The notes: generated by a model not told the origin, from the letters alone. A DNA stretch of 34,623 nt from an uncultured Oscillospiraceae bacterium (GCA_904420145.1 CAJFUI010000076.1:1-34623); one strand, 5' to 3'; positions 1-8,967 are shown, counted from the stretch's first letter. Numbers and translations: made by a program.

Positions 1-819
1 ATGCAGCGTGCGGCCCGTGCCACCGCCGGAAGCCACGGAGAAGTAATGCTTCCCGGCTTCCCAGCACTCCTTCTTGTAGGTGCCGGCCACGGGATGCTGG
101 AAACGGGTGGGGTTGGTGGAGTTGCCGGTGATGGACACATCCACGCCCTCGTGCCACATGATGGCCACGCCCTCACGCACGTCGTCCGCGCCGTAGCAGC
201 GAACCTTGGAACGCTCGCCATCGGAATACTTGGTTTCGTTCACAACGGTCAGGGCATGATCCTGCTTCACGTCGGCAGACAGGTAATCATACTTGGTCTG
301 CACATAGGTGAAGCCGTTGATGCGGCTGATAATCATGGCAGCATCCTTGCCCAGGCCGTTGAGGATCACCCGCAGGGGGTTCTTGCGGACCTTGTTGGCG
401 TTGCGGGCGATACCGATGGCGCCCTCGGCGGCGGCGAAGGACTCGTGGCCGGCCAGGAAGGCAAAGCACTCGGTCTTTTCATCCAGCAGCATGGCGCCCA
501 GGTTGCCGTGGCCCAGGCCCACCTGACGCTGATCCGCCACGGAGCCGGGAATGCAGAAAGCCTGCAGGCCTTCACCGATGCACTTGGCCGCCTCGGCAGC
601 GGTCTTGACGCCCTTCTTCAGCGCGATGGCCGCGCCTACGCAGTAGGCCCAGCAGGCGTTTTCAAAGCAGATGGGCTGGATGCCCTTGACGATCTCATAG
701 GGGTCAAAGCCCTTGTCCTGGCAGATCTTGCGGCACTCCTCCACAGAGGAAATTCCATACTGAGCGAGGACACCGTTAATCTTGTCAATTCTTCTCTCGT
801 AGCTTTCAAACAGAGCCAT
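1..819 (-). CDS. GGGtGRT-motif family protein (partial, C-terminus beyond the left window edge)
   Basis: Reverse-strand reading from ATG at 819 is open for 273 codons to position 1: MALFESYERRIDKINGVLAQYGISSVEECRKICQDKGFDPYEIVKGIQPICFENACWAYCVGAAIALKKG...SVASGGGTGRTLH. It contains the literal GGGTGRT motif, has an SD (GAGAGGAGG) upstream, and lies 20 bp after the NifU-like gene. Not in the ORF track because it has no stop in the window. Confidence 0.88.
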   Translation of the reverse strand, partial: MALFESYERRIDKINGVLAQYGISSVEECRKICQDKGFDPYEIVKGIQPICFENACWAYCVGAAIALKKGVKTAAEAAKCIGEGLQAFCIPGSVADQRQVGLGHGNLGAMLLDEKTECFAFLAGHESFAAAEGAIGIARNANKVRKNPLRVILNGLGKDAAMIISRINGFTYVQTKYDYLSADVKQDHALTVVNETKYSDGERSKVRCYGADDVREGVAIMWHEGVDVSITGNSTNPTRFQHPVAGTYKKECWEAGKHYFSVASGGGTGRTLH

Positions 820-839
820 ATTTTTTGTCCTCCTCTCAA

Positions 840-1532
840 TTACTCGTGGCGGGGGTCGATGTACTTGGCGGCGCTGTCAAACTGGCCGTAGCGGCCCTTG
901 GCCTTCTCCAGGGCTTCGTTGGCGTCCATGCCGCCTTTGATGGCGTCCATCATCTTGCCGAGGTTGACAAACTCATAGCCGATGATCTCGTCGTCCTTGT
1001 TCAAGGCGATGCGGGTGCAGTAGCCCTCAGCCATCTCTAAGTAGCGGGGGCCCTTGGCCTTGGTGGCAAACATGGTGCCCACCTGAGAGCGCAGGCCCTT
1101 ACCCAGGTCCTCTAAACTGGCGCCCACGGCCAGGCCGTCCTCAGAAAAGGCGGACTGGGTGCGGCCATAGACGATCTGCAGAAACAGCTCCCGCATGGCG
1201 GTGTTGATGGCGTCGCACACAAGGTCGGTGTTCAGCGCCTCGAGGATGGTCTTGCCGATGAGGATCTCGCTGGCCATGGCGGCGGAATGGGTCATGCCGG
1301 AGCAGCCCAGGGTCTCCACCAGAGCCTCCTCGATGACGCCGTTCTTCACGTTCAGCGTCAGCTTGCAGGCCCCCTGCTGGGGAGCGCACCAGCCCACGCC
1401 GTGGGTGAAGCCGCTGATGTCCTCGATCTGCTTGGCCTGAACCCACTTGCCCTCCTCGGGAATGGGAGCGGGGCCGTGATAGGCGCCCTTGGCGACGGGA
1501 CACATGTTCTGCACTTCGGTAGAATAGATCAT
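840..1532 (-). CDS. Iron-sulfur cluster assembly scaffold (NifU/IscU N-terminal)-like protein, divergent
   Basis: 230 aa; KLTLNVKNGVIEEALVETLGCSGMTHSAAMASEILIGKTILEAL resembles the IscU core ([41 protein letters not shown]). Paired with the GGGtGRT gene. Confidence 0.85.
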   Translation of the reverse strand: MIYSTEVQNMCPVAKGAYHGPAPIPEEGKWVQAKQIEDISGFTHGVGWCAPQQGACKLTLNVKNGVIEEALVETLGCSGMTHSAAMASEILIGKTILEALNTDLVCDAINTAMRELFLQIVYGRTQSAFSEDGLAVGASLEDLGKGLRSQVGTMFATKAKGPRYLEMAEGYCTRIALNKDDEIIGYEFVNLGKMMDAIKGGMDANEALEKAKGRYGQFDSAAKYIDPRHE

Positions 1533-1666
1533 GGCAATTCTTCCTTTCCTTTTCTCGTTTTCAGACGCGCCTCAAATCACGTCTGTATGCACGCTGCCGG
1601 AACGCCTCCATGCCCGCCCGGCAAAATCGCTTTTCCTTCTGAAGACAAAGCGGGAAAATCCCTGTC

Positions 1667-1678
1667 TATGTCGACATA
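1667..1678. promoter_or_regulatory. 12-bp perfect palindrome TATGTCGACATA at the predicted transcription start (putative operator)
   Basis: Perfect inverted repeat immediately downstream of the -10 of the minus-strand promoter. Confidence 0.5.
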
Positions 1679-1679
1679 A

Positions 1680-1708
1680 ATTATAGGGACTCCACACCGC
1701 TTTGTCAA
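1680..1708 (-). promoter_or_regulatory. Consensus sigma-A promoter for the NifU-like/GGGtGRT operon
   Basis: On the minus strand: TTGACA (1708-1703), 17-bp spacer, TATAAT (1685-1680); both hexamers match consensus. Confidence 0.8.
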
Positions 1709-1888
1709 GGCAACAAGGGAAGTTAAGTGGCAAAACCGTGATAATAATGGAGGAAAAGCAATCTTTTCTTCCCTTTTTGTGCATAGATCACCAATTAGCA
1801 AGAAAAATTTTGGGAAGTGCTCCTCAGCCGCGTCCCCGCCTGCAGGGAGCACGGCTGAAGAAAGCTGTTTGACATTGCTTTGCAGCGA

Positions 1889-1917
1889 TTGATTTTTCAT
1901 GAAAAATGCGGTATATT
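1889..1917 (+). promoter_or_regulatory. Putative sigma-A promoter of pfk
   Basis: TTGATT-17 bp-TATATT upstream of the AAAGGAG SD and ATG at 1970. Confidence 0.5.
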
Positions 1918-1969
1918 GCTGCTTGAGGAGTTTTCCCAACAGGGATTTTTCAAAAGGAGCTATAAGAAT

Positions 1970-3055
1970 ATGAAAAGAAAGACAAGGATCGGCCTCGTTA
2001 CCAGCGGCGGCGACTGTCAGGGGCTCAACGCCGCTATCCGCGGCGTAGGGAAGGCCCTGTTCCAGTATGTGGACAACATCGAGATCTTCGGGATGTACGA
2101 CGGCTACCGGGGACTGATTGAGCGGGACTACAAATTTATGGAGCCCAAGGACTTCTCCGGCATCATCGCCACCGGCGGCACCATTCTCGGCACCTCCCGC
2201 CAGCCCTACATTCCCGGCAAGGCCATCGTGGACAAGGACGGCAACGATGTCATGCCCCAGATGCTGGATACATACAACCGCCTGAATCTGGACTGTCTGG
2301 TGGTTTTAGGCGGCAACGGCACCCAAAAGAGCGCCAAGCTCCTGCAGGATGCGGGGATGAACGTGATTACCCTGCCTAAGACCATTGACAACGACATCTA
2401 CGGCACGGAGGAGACCTTTGGCTTCCAGTCCGCGGCGGATATCGCCACCAATGTCATCGACTATATTCACACCACCGCCCTGGCCCACAGCCGGATCTTC
2501 TTGGTGGAGGTCATGGGCCGGGACGCCGGCTGGCTGACCCTCACCGCCGGGATCGCCGGCGGCGCCGACGTGATTTTGATTCCCGAGATCCCCTACGACA
2601 TCGAGAAGGTGGCCGAGGTCATCGAGGCCCGGAAGAAGACGGGGCGTACCTTCTCCATTGTGGCGGTGGCCGAGGGGGCCATCTCCAAGGACGACAAAAT
2701 CCTCTCCGAGGAGGAGCGGCGGCGGAAGAAGGAGGCCAACCCCTACTCCACCATCTCCTACGACATCGCCGCCCAGCTGGAGAAAATTACCGGACAGGAG
2801 GCCCGGGTCACCGTTCCCGGACACTATCAGCGGGGCGGTCCGGCCTGCCCCTACGATCGGGTTTTAGCCACCCGCTTCGGCACCGCAGCGGCCCGGCTGA
2901 TCATGGAGCAGAAGTACGGCTACATGGTGGGCATCGAGGGCAATCAGATCATCTATGTCCCTCTGGAGGAGGCCGCCAGCAAGACCAAGTTCCTGCCGGT
3001 GGACCATCCCCTCATCCAGACCGCCCGGGACACAGGCACCGTCTTTGGGGACTGA
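1970..3055 (+). CDS. pfkA: 6-phosphofructokinase
   Basis: MKRKTRIGLVTSGGDCQGLNAAIRG..., GGNGTQ, PKTIDND, MGRDAGW and GHYQRGG motifs. SD AAAGGAGC before ATG 1970; the longer ORF start at 1880 is not favoured. Confidence 0.92.
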   Translation: MKRKTRIGLVTSGGDCQGLNAAIRGVGKALFQYVDNIEIFGMYDGYRGLIERDYKFMEPKDFSGIIATGGTILGTSRQPYIPGKAIVDKDGNDVMPQMLDTYNRLNLDCLVVLGGNGTQKSAKLLQDAGMNVITLPKTIDNDIYGTEETFGFQSAADIATNVIDYIHTTALAHSRIFLVEVMGRDAGWLTLTAGIAGGADVILIPEIPYDIEKVAEVIEARKKTGRTFSIVAVAEGAISKDDKILSEEERRRKKEANPYSTISYDIAAQLEKITGQEARVTVPGHYQRGGPACPYDRVLATRFGTAAARLIMEQKYGYMVGIEGNQIIYVPLEEAASKTKFLPVDHPLIQTARDTGTVFGD

Positions 3056-3073
3056 GGGCTGTCATTTTTCAAA

Positions 3074-3111
3074 AACAAAGGCGTCAGGTTAACATGCCTG
3101 ACGCCTTTGTT
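3074..3111. terminator. Bidirectional intrinsic terminator between convergent pfk and the PLP enzyme gene
   Basis: Perfect 15-bp stem AACAAAGGCGTCAGG/CCTGACGCCTTTGTT, 8-nt loop, T-rich flank. Confidence 0.8.
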
Positions 3112-3150
3112 CTGTTGTTCTCCGCTGGGCTGGTTCCTTTTATCTGTCAC

Positions 3151-4125
3151 TTACTCCGGCAGTTCCACGGCGAACAGGCCGCCGGCGCCGCCGCTGTGGA
3201 GGAAGAGGATGTTCTCCTCCCCGTCAAAATAGCCCTTTCTGAGGAGCTCCAGGAAGAGGGCGAAGGCCTTTCCGGTGTAGACAGGGTCCAAAAAGATTCC
3301 CTCGCTTTGGGCCATCTCCTTCACGGCGGCGGTATCCTCCACGCCGGCGAGGCCGTAGCCCGCCCCCACGTGGAAGAGAATATCTACATCCCCTTTCTCC
3401 ACCGTCAGAGGGCTCTCCAAGAGGCCGAGAGTCTCCTCCATCAGGCGGGGGACGATCTCCTCAAAGGGGTCGTCGTCCACGGCGATGCCCAGCACCTTGG
3501 TGCCCGGGGAGTAGAGCTTGGTACCCACAGCCGTCCCCGCCGTGGTGCCGCCGGAGCCGCAGACGCAGACGGTGTGGTCAAAGCGCACCCCCATCTCTTT
3601 GCTCTGGGCGTAGGTCTCCTCCATGGCGGCCACATAGCCCAAGGCGCCAAGGGCCGTGGACCCGCCTACGGGGATGTAGTAGGGAGTGTGGCCCTCTGCC
3701 TGCAGTTCATCGCCCATCCGGCGCATTTCGGCATAGACCTGGTCGTAGCTGTCGGTATCGATAAAGTGTACCTCGGCGCCCAATAGATGGTCCAAAATCA
3801 GGTTGCCCTTGGTCTCAGTCACCCCCCGTTTTTTCAGAAGCAGAACGGCCCGCATGCCCAGCTTATTGCAGCAGGCGGCGGTGAGCATGGCGTGGTTGGA
3901 CTGGGCGCCGCCGGTGGTAAAGACCACATCCGCCCCCTTGGCTTGGGCGTCCGCTAAAAGGTACTCCAGCTTGCGCACCTTGTTGCCGCCTAAGCCCACG
4001 CCGGTCATGTCGTCCCGCTTGATGTAGAGGTTTTTGCCGTACCGCCGGCTCAGGTTCTCCAGCTTGTGCAGCGGCGTGGGGGTGATGCCCAGCGCCGCCC
4101 GGGGGAAATCGTGTATGGTTTTCAT
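3151..4125 (-). CDS. D-cysteine desulfhydrase / ACC deaminase-family PLP enzyme
   Basis: MKTIHDFPRAALGITPTPLHKLENLSRRYGKNLYIKRDDMTGVGLGGNKVRKLEYLLADA...GGAQSNHA; PLP fold II hallmarks. Confidence 0.88.
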   Translation of the reverse strand: MKTIHDFPRAALGITPTPLHKLENLSRRYGKNLYIKRDDMTGVGLGGNKVRKLEYLLADAQAKGADVVFTTGGAQSNHAMLTAACCNKLGMRAVLLLKKRGVTETKGNLILDHLLGAEVHFIDTDSYDQVYAEMRRMGDELQAEGHTPYYIPVGGSTALGALGYVAAMEETYAQSKEMGVRFDHTVCVCGSGGTTAGTAVGTKLYSPGTKVLGIAVDDDPFEEIVPRLMEETLGLLESPLTVEKGDVDILFHVGAGYGLAGVEDTAAVKEMAQSEGIFLDPVYTGKAFALFLELLRKGYFDGEENILFLHSGGAGGLFAVELPE

Positions 4126-4341
4126 AGTCGGTCCTCCCTTGTTCAATCTGCCTCCACTATACCAGATGCTGTACCGCGGCGCAAGGGGAAGAAGGGAGGC
4201 GGAAGCGGTATGGGATTTCCGGCGGCTTCCGCCTTTTTTCTGTTTACTTTTCTCTTGAAAAATGGTATAGTGTCTCTGTTGTTATGTTTACTTGGAGGGG
4301 CGTCCCTGCTCAGCTTCCGATGAAATGCGAAGGAGATCACT

Positions 4342-7300
4342 ATGAAGAACCTGCGAAAACCCTTGTCTATGCTGCTCGCTGTGCTGCTGCTGGTATCAGC
4401 ACTTCCCCCTATAGCCTCCGGCGCCTACTCCGACGCCTATGGGGAACAGCTGGTCCAGCGGGAGATTCCTCTTCAGGAGGGTGTCGACCTACATAGCGAG
4501 ATCTATTGGAGCAACTACTATTCCGACCTGCGTCAGGAATTTTATGTGACCTATACGCCGGGAGGCGGCGCCACGCCCATGGTCTCCTTCGGCGGCTATG
4601 TAACCAATCGGTCTACGGTGATGTCCGCCGCGCAGACCCTGGAATCCTCAGGGTACCGGGTTCTCGCCGGCTTTAATGCCGACTTCTTTGACAGCAACGG
4701 CACCCCCACCGGCCTTCTCATCTCCGACGGCGCACTGATCAGCAGTGACGGCGGGAACTACGCCGTGGGCTTTAAGGCCGACGGCTCCGCTGTCATCGGC
4801 TCCCCGGGGCTGAGTCTCTCCGGCAGCGTAAACGGCGGCAGCAGCTTTTCGATTGCCGGGCTGAACAAGGCCCGCAGCTCCTCCGGCGGCATCTACGCCT
4901 ATACCTACGACTTCAATGCAGCCCACACCACCGGCACTACTGAGGCCGGTATCGATGTGGTTTTAGAGCCGGTGACCGCAGAGGAGGTTGCCGAAATTTT
5001 GGAGACTGCGGCATTGGAGGAGATGGCGGCCTCCCTCTCCATCACGGTGGAGGAGCTCAGTACATCCCAGCGCCGGGAGGCGCTGGAGGACCTTACGCTG
5101 CCGGAAACGGTCAACTCCACCCCCATGATCGGGGAATCTGCCCTCTATCAGGTGGTCAGCATCACGGAGCGCACTTCCGGGGCCACCCCCGTAGCGGAGG
5201 GGCAGCTTGTACTTTCGGTCAACGCCAAGGCCTCCTCCACTGAACTGGACATCCTGCGGAATATGGCGGAGGGGGATCTCTTCGCCCTCACCATTACCGC
5301 CAGAGATGAGGAGTGGAATGAGGTGGTGGAGGGCGTAGGCGGACTGTACCTGCTGGTAGAGGACGGTCAGGCCAAGACAAACCTCGGCACCACCAGCGCA
5401 CCCCGCACCGCCATCGGCGTCACGGCCGACGGTGAAGTGGTAATTTACGCCGTGGACGGGCGGCGGAGCGGTTATTCCATCGGCAGCTCCCTCAATGTTC
5501 TCGCCCAGCGCATGGAGGAGCTGGGCTGCGAGACGGCCATCTGCTTTGACGGCGGCGGCTCCACCACCGCCGTGGCCACCTTGCCTGACGATTCCTCCGT
5601 CTCCCTGCTCAACCTCCCCTCGGACAACAGTGAGCGGGCGGTAACCAACGCCCTGTTTCTTGTCTCCAACGAGGAGGCCACCGGCCGGGCGGACCAGGTC
5701 TATCTCGACATCGAAAATCCCTATGTCCTCGCCGGCAGCACCGTAACCCTGCGGACAGCCCTGCTGGATACGGGCTACTATCCCATGTCTGAGGAGGTGG
5801 AGCTCTCCGCCGAGGCGGGAACCGTCTCCGGCTATACCTTTACGGCCCCAGAGGAGGGCGGCACGGTGCGCATCACCGCCAGCGCCGGTAGGGAGTCCGC
5901 CTCGCTGGATGTAGAGGTGGTTGACCGTCCGGACGAGCTGTGCCTGCTGAACGGCAGCACCGAGATCACCTCCCTGTCCGTCCAGCCCGGAGGCAGTGTG
6001 GACCTGACCGCCTCCGCCTACTACAACCACCTGCAGCTGACCAGCGCGGATACCGACTTTACCTGGACGGTAAGTGACGGCATCGGCACGGTGGATGAAA
6101 ACGGCGTCTTTACCGCCGCCCAGCTCAGCGGCAGCGGCACGCTGACCCTCTCGAAGAACGACGTCTCCGTCACCATCCCCGTCACGGTGACCACCAAGGC
6201 CCTCCAGACCTTGGAGGACTTTGAGGGCGACATCAGCGGCTATGATGGCTACGGCGTCACCTTAAGTCAGGTGACCGGCGGCGACTACGTCCGCTACGGC
6301 AGCAGCGCGCTGCGGATCGACTATGCCCTCGATGAATCCGGCTCCGCCGTGGAGCTGGGGCTGACCCCCGCCTCGGGGTATAACTACCTCACCTTCTCCG
6401 TCTACGGGGACGGCAGCGGCAACACCCTTTCCCTCTACGACAACAGCGGCGTCACCACGCCTCTGACCACCCTCGACTTCACCGGCTGGAAGCAGATCTC
6501 TCTGACCCTTCCCTCCACCTGTACTACCATCAGCGCTCTGGTCATCAGCGGCGACACGGCGGAGGGGACCATCTACCTCGACCAGTTTGTGGCCTCCTAC
6601 GGGAGCATCGTAGACAATACCGCCCCGGTAATCCATGCGGCTTTGGAGAACGGTATCCTCACCGGCACGGCCCAGGACGCGGTGGACGGCTATTTGGGCG
6701 CCGACCGCCTGTCTCTCACCTGTGACGGCGTCGATGCAGCCTTTACCGTAGACAGCGCCTCCGGCACCATCAGCGCCGACCTCTCCACCCTCCTCTCCGA
6801 CGGGAAGGCCCACCGGATCTCCTTGACCGCGTGGGACGCCAGCGGCAACCGCAGCCGCACCTCCTGGGATATAGAGGCCACAACGGAGGGAGAGAGCCCC
6901 TTCACGGACAATGTCAACCCTGACGGCACCCCCCACTGGGCGGCCTCCTTTATTGAATACTTCTACGATCAGGGAATCATCACCGGCTATGAGGAGAACG
7001 GCCAGTTTATGGTCAAACCGGACAACAACATGACCCGGGCGGAGTTCGCCGTAATGGTGTTCCGCTACCTGGGACTGGACGAGGCGGACTATCAGGATTT
7101 AACGGTACCCTTTGCGGACCTCGACAGCATCGACGCGTGGGCCCTCCCCGCGGCCAAGGCCATGTACGCCCTCGGCATTATGAACGGCAACGGCACATCC
7201 GACGGCAAGGTCTACTTCTCCCCTAAGGACACCATCACCCGGGCCCAGGCCATCACTATGCTGGGCCGGCTGCAGGAAAAAGGCTATGAGAGCGCCTCCA

Positions 7301-7461
7301 TCGACCAGTTCTCCGACAGCGCCGACGTGCCCAGCTGGGCCCTTTCCCACGTGCAGACCATGGTGGCCCAGGGGATCCTCACTGGCAGCGACGGCCTGCT
7401 GAACCCCAACGGCTACATGACCCGTGCCCAGGCCGCCAAGGTGCTGTACATGATGCGCTGA
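4342..7461 (+). CDS. Secreted phosphodiester glycosidase (NAGPA-domain)-like protein with Ig/CBM-like region and three C-terminal SLH repeats
   Basis: Signal peptide MKNLRKPLSMLLAVLLLVSALPPIASG; TAIGVTADGEVVIYAVDGRR...CFDGGGSTTAV...RAVTNALFLV is typical of NAGPA domains; SLH motifs MTRAEFAVMVFRYLG, ITRAQAITMLGRL, MTRAQAAKVLYMM. Confidence 0.87.
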   Translation: MKNLRKPLSMLLAVLLLVSALPPIASGAYSDAYGEQLVQREIPLQEGVDLHSEIYWSNYYSDLRQEFYVTYTPGGGATPMVSFGGYVTNRSTVMSAAQTLESSGYRVLAGFNADFFDSNGTPTGLLISDGALISSDGGNYAVGFKADGSAVIGSPGLSLSGSVNGGSSFSIAGLNKARSSSGGIYAYTYDFNAAHTTGTTEAGIDVVLEPVTAEEVAEILETAALEEMAASLSITVEELSTSQRREALEDLTLPETVNSTPMIGESALYQVVSITERTSGATPVAEGQLVLSVNAKASSTELDILRNMAEGDLFALTITARDEEWNEVVEGVGGLYLLVEDGQAKTNLGTTSAPRTAIGVTADGEVVIYAVDGRRSGYSIGSSLNVLAQRMEELGCETAICFDGGGSTTAVATLPDDSSVSLLNLPSDNSERAVTNALFLVSNEEATGRADQVYLDIENPYVLAGSTVTLRTALLDTGYYPMSEEVELSAEAGTVSGYTFTAPEEGGTVRITASAGRESASLDVEVVDRPDELCLLNGSTEITSLSVQPGGSVDLTASAYYNHLQLTSADTDFTWTVSDGIGTVDENGVFTAAQLSGSGTLTLSKNDVSVTIPVTVTTKALQTLEDFEGDISGYDGYGVTLSQVTGGDYVRYGSSALRIDYALDESGSAVELGLTPASGYNYLTFSVYGDGSGNTLSLYDNSGVTTPLTTLDFTGWKQISLTLPSTCTTISALVISGDTAEGTIYLDQFVASYGSIVDNTAPVIHAALENGILTGTAQDAVDGYLGADRLSLTCDGVDAAFTVDSASGTISADLSTLLSDGKAHRISLTAWDASGNRSRTSWDIEATTEGESPFTDNVNPDGTPHWAASFIEYFYDQGIITGYEENGQFMVKPDNNMTRAEFAVMVFRYLGLDEADYQDLTVPFADLDSIDAWALPAAKAMYALGIMNGNGTSDGKVYFSPKDTITRAQAITMLGRLQEKGYESASIDQFSDSADVPSWALSHVQTMVAQGILTGSDGLLNPNGYMTRAQAAKVLYMMR

Positions 7462-7490
7462 GACGCCCTTTTCCATGAATTTGACCTGTC

Positions 7491-7523
7491 AAAAGGCCCC
7501 GTTCTGCAGGAACGGGGCCTTTT
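7491..7523 (+). terminator. Intrinsic terminator-like hairpin
   Basis: AAAAGGCCCCGTTC-TGCAG-GAACGGGGCCTTTT, 14-bp perfect stem after the SLH gene. Confidence 0.75.
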
Positions 7524-7670
7524 GCGCGGTGTTACATAAATTTTTCGTTAAGTTTTTTCCACTTTTTGTGGCTTTCTCCATTGACTGGAGCAGGGCGCGG
7601 TGCTATCGTACAGACGGTTCAACAGAAGGCTTTTTTGACAAGCAAAAAAGTAAGGAAGAGGGAGTATAAA

Positions 7671-8936
7671 ATGGAAGTGCTGTTGTGTTTGTCGATCTCT
7701 CTGATTGGCGGACTTTTGATGTCCCGGGTGGCGAAGAAGCTGAACCTCCCCGCTGTCACCGCCTATCTGATCACCGGACTGCTCCTCGGCCCCTTCTGCG
7801 TGGGGGCGCTGGGCATATCCGGTCTGGGCTTTATCAGCCTGGACGCGGTGGCGGATTTAGACGTCATCTCCAATGTAGCCCTGGGCTTTATCGCCTTCAC
7901 CATCGGCAACGAGTTCCGTCTGACTCAGCTGCGCCAGATGGGCCGCCAAGCTATTGTGGTGGGGATCTTTCAAGCGCTGATTACCACTGTTGTGGTGGAT
8001 ATTGCCCTTGTGGCTCTCCATTTCCTCAAGCCTGAGGTGATCTCCCTCTCCTCCGCCATCACCCTCGGCGCCGTGGCCGCTGCCACCGCTCCCGCCGCTA
8101 CGCTGATGGTGGTGCGCCAGTACAAGGCGGACGGCCCCATGACCCGGCTGCTGCTGCTGGTGGTGGCTATTGACGACGCGGTGGGGCTGATGGTATTCTC
8201 CGCCTCCTTCGGCGTAGCCCTCGCCTTAGAGAGCGGCTCGGTCAATATTGTCACCGTGGTGGTGGAGCCCATCGTGGAGATTGTGCTCTCCCTTGGCCTT
8301 GGTGCCGCGGCGGGTCTTGTGCTCTACTGGGTGGAGCGCTTCTTCCACTCCCGCAGCAAGCGGCTGTCCATCTCCATCGGCTTTGTGCTGCTGACGGTGG
8401 GCCTGTCCATGGTGGAGTTTGACGTGGCCGGTATCCACTGCGGCTTCTCGCTGCTGCTGGTGTGCATGATGACCGGCACGCTGTTCTGCAATATCTGCGA
8501 TTTCTCCGAGGAGCTCATGGGCCGGGTGGACAGCTGGACCGCGCCGCTGTTCGTGCTGTTCTTCGTCCTCTCCGGGGCGGGGCTGGACCTGACAGTCCTC
8601 AGCAGTGCGGCGGTGCTGCTGGTGGGCGGCGTATATATCGTGTTCCGCTCTCTCGGCAAGTATGTGGGCGCCTACAGTAGCTGCGCCATGACCGGCTGCG
8701 ACGAGAAGATCACCAAGCACCTGGGCATCACCCTGCTGCCCCAGGCGGGGGTGGCCCTGGGCATGGCGCTGACCGCCCAGGCCCTCAGCGACGGCGCTGT
8801 GGTGCGCAACGTGATTTTGCTCTCGGTGCTGGTCTACGAGCTCATTGGACCGACCCTGACTAAGATCTCCCTCCAAGCGGCGGGGGAGATCAATCCCGCG
8901 GGACGGACCTCCGCCCGGCAGAAGAACGCCTCGTAA
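7671..8936 (+). CDS. Cation:proton antiporter (CPA2-like, multi-TM)
   Basis: MEVLLCLSISLIGGLLMSRVAKKLNLPAVTAYLITGLLLGPF...; polytopic membrane protein with CPA-like N-terminus. SD GGAAGAGGGAG before ATG 7671. Confidence 0.82.
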   Translation: MEVLLCLSISLIGGLLMSRVAKKLNLPAVTAYLITGLLLGPFCVGALGISGLGFISLDAVADLDVISNVALGFIAFTIGNEFRLTQLRQMGRQAIVVGIFQALITTVVVDIALVALHFLKPEVISLSSAITLGAVAAATAPAATLMVVRQYKADGPMTRLLLLVVAIDDAVGLMVFSASFGVALALESGSVNIVTVVVEPIVEIVLSLGLGAAAGLVLYWVERFFHSRSKRLSISIGFVLLTVGLSMVEFDVAGIHCGFSLLLVCMMTGTLFCNICDFSEELMGRVDSWTAPLFVLFFVLSGAGLDLTVLSSAAVLLVGGVYIVFRSLGKYVGAYSSCAMTGCDEKITKHLGITLLPQAGVALGMALTAQALSDGAVVRNVILLSVLVYELIGPTLTKISLQAAGEINPAGRTSARQKNAS

Positions 8937-8967
8937 GCGCACCTTTCTCCAGTTCCAACAAAACAGC

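Noticed and set aside
1-891. Forward 296-aa ORF listed first in the ORF track
   Set aside because: It is the shadow of the reverse-strand GGGtGRT gene, which has a clear SD, family motif and operon context.
1817-1858. Interleaved inverted repeats GTGCTCC-TCAGCC ... GGAGCAC-GGCTGA resembling an RNA pseudoknot
   Set aside because: Both connecting loops would be 0 nt, which is sterically implausible, and it lies upstream of the predicted pfk promoter, so there is no evidence it is transcribed.
4963-6030. 355-aa minus-strand ORF inside the SLH protein
   Set aside because: Shadow ORF with Gly/Val/His bias; the plus-strand frame has a signal peptide, NAGPA and SLH motifs.
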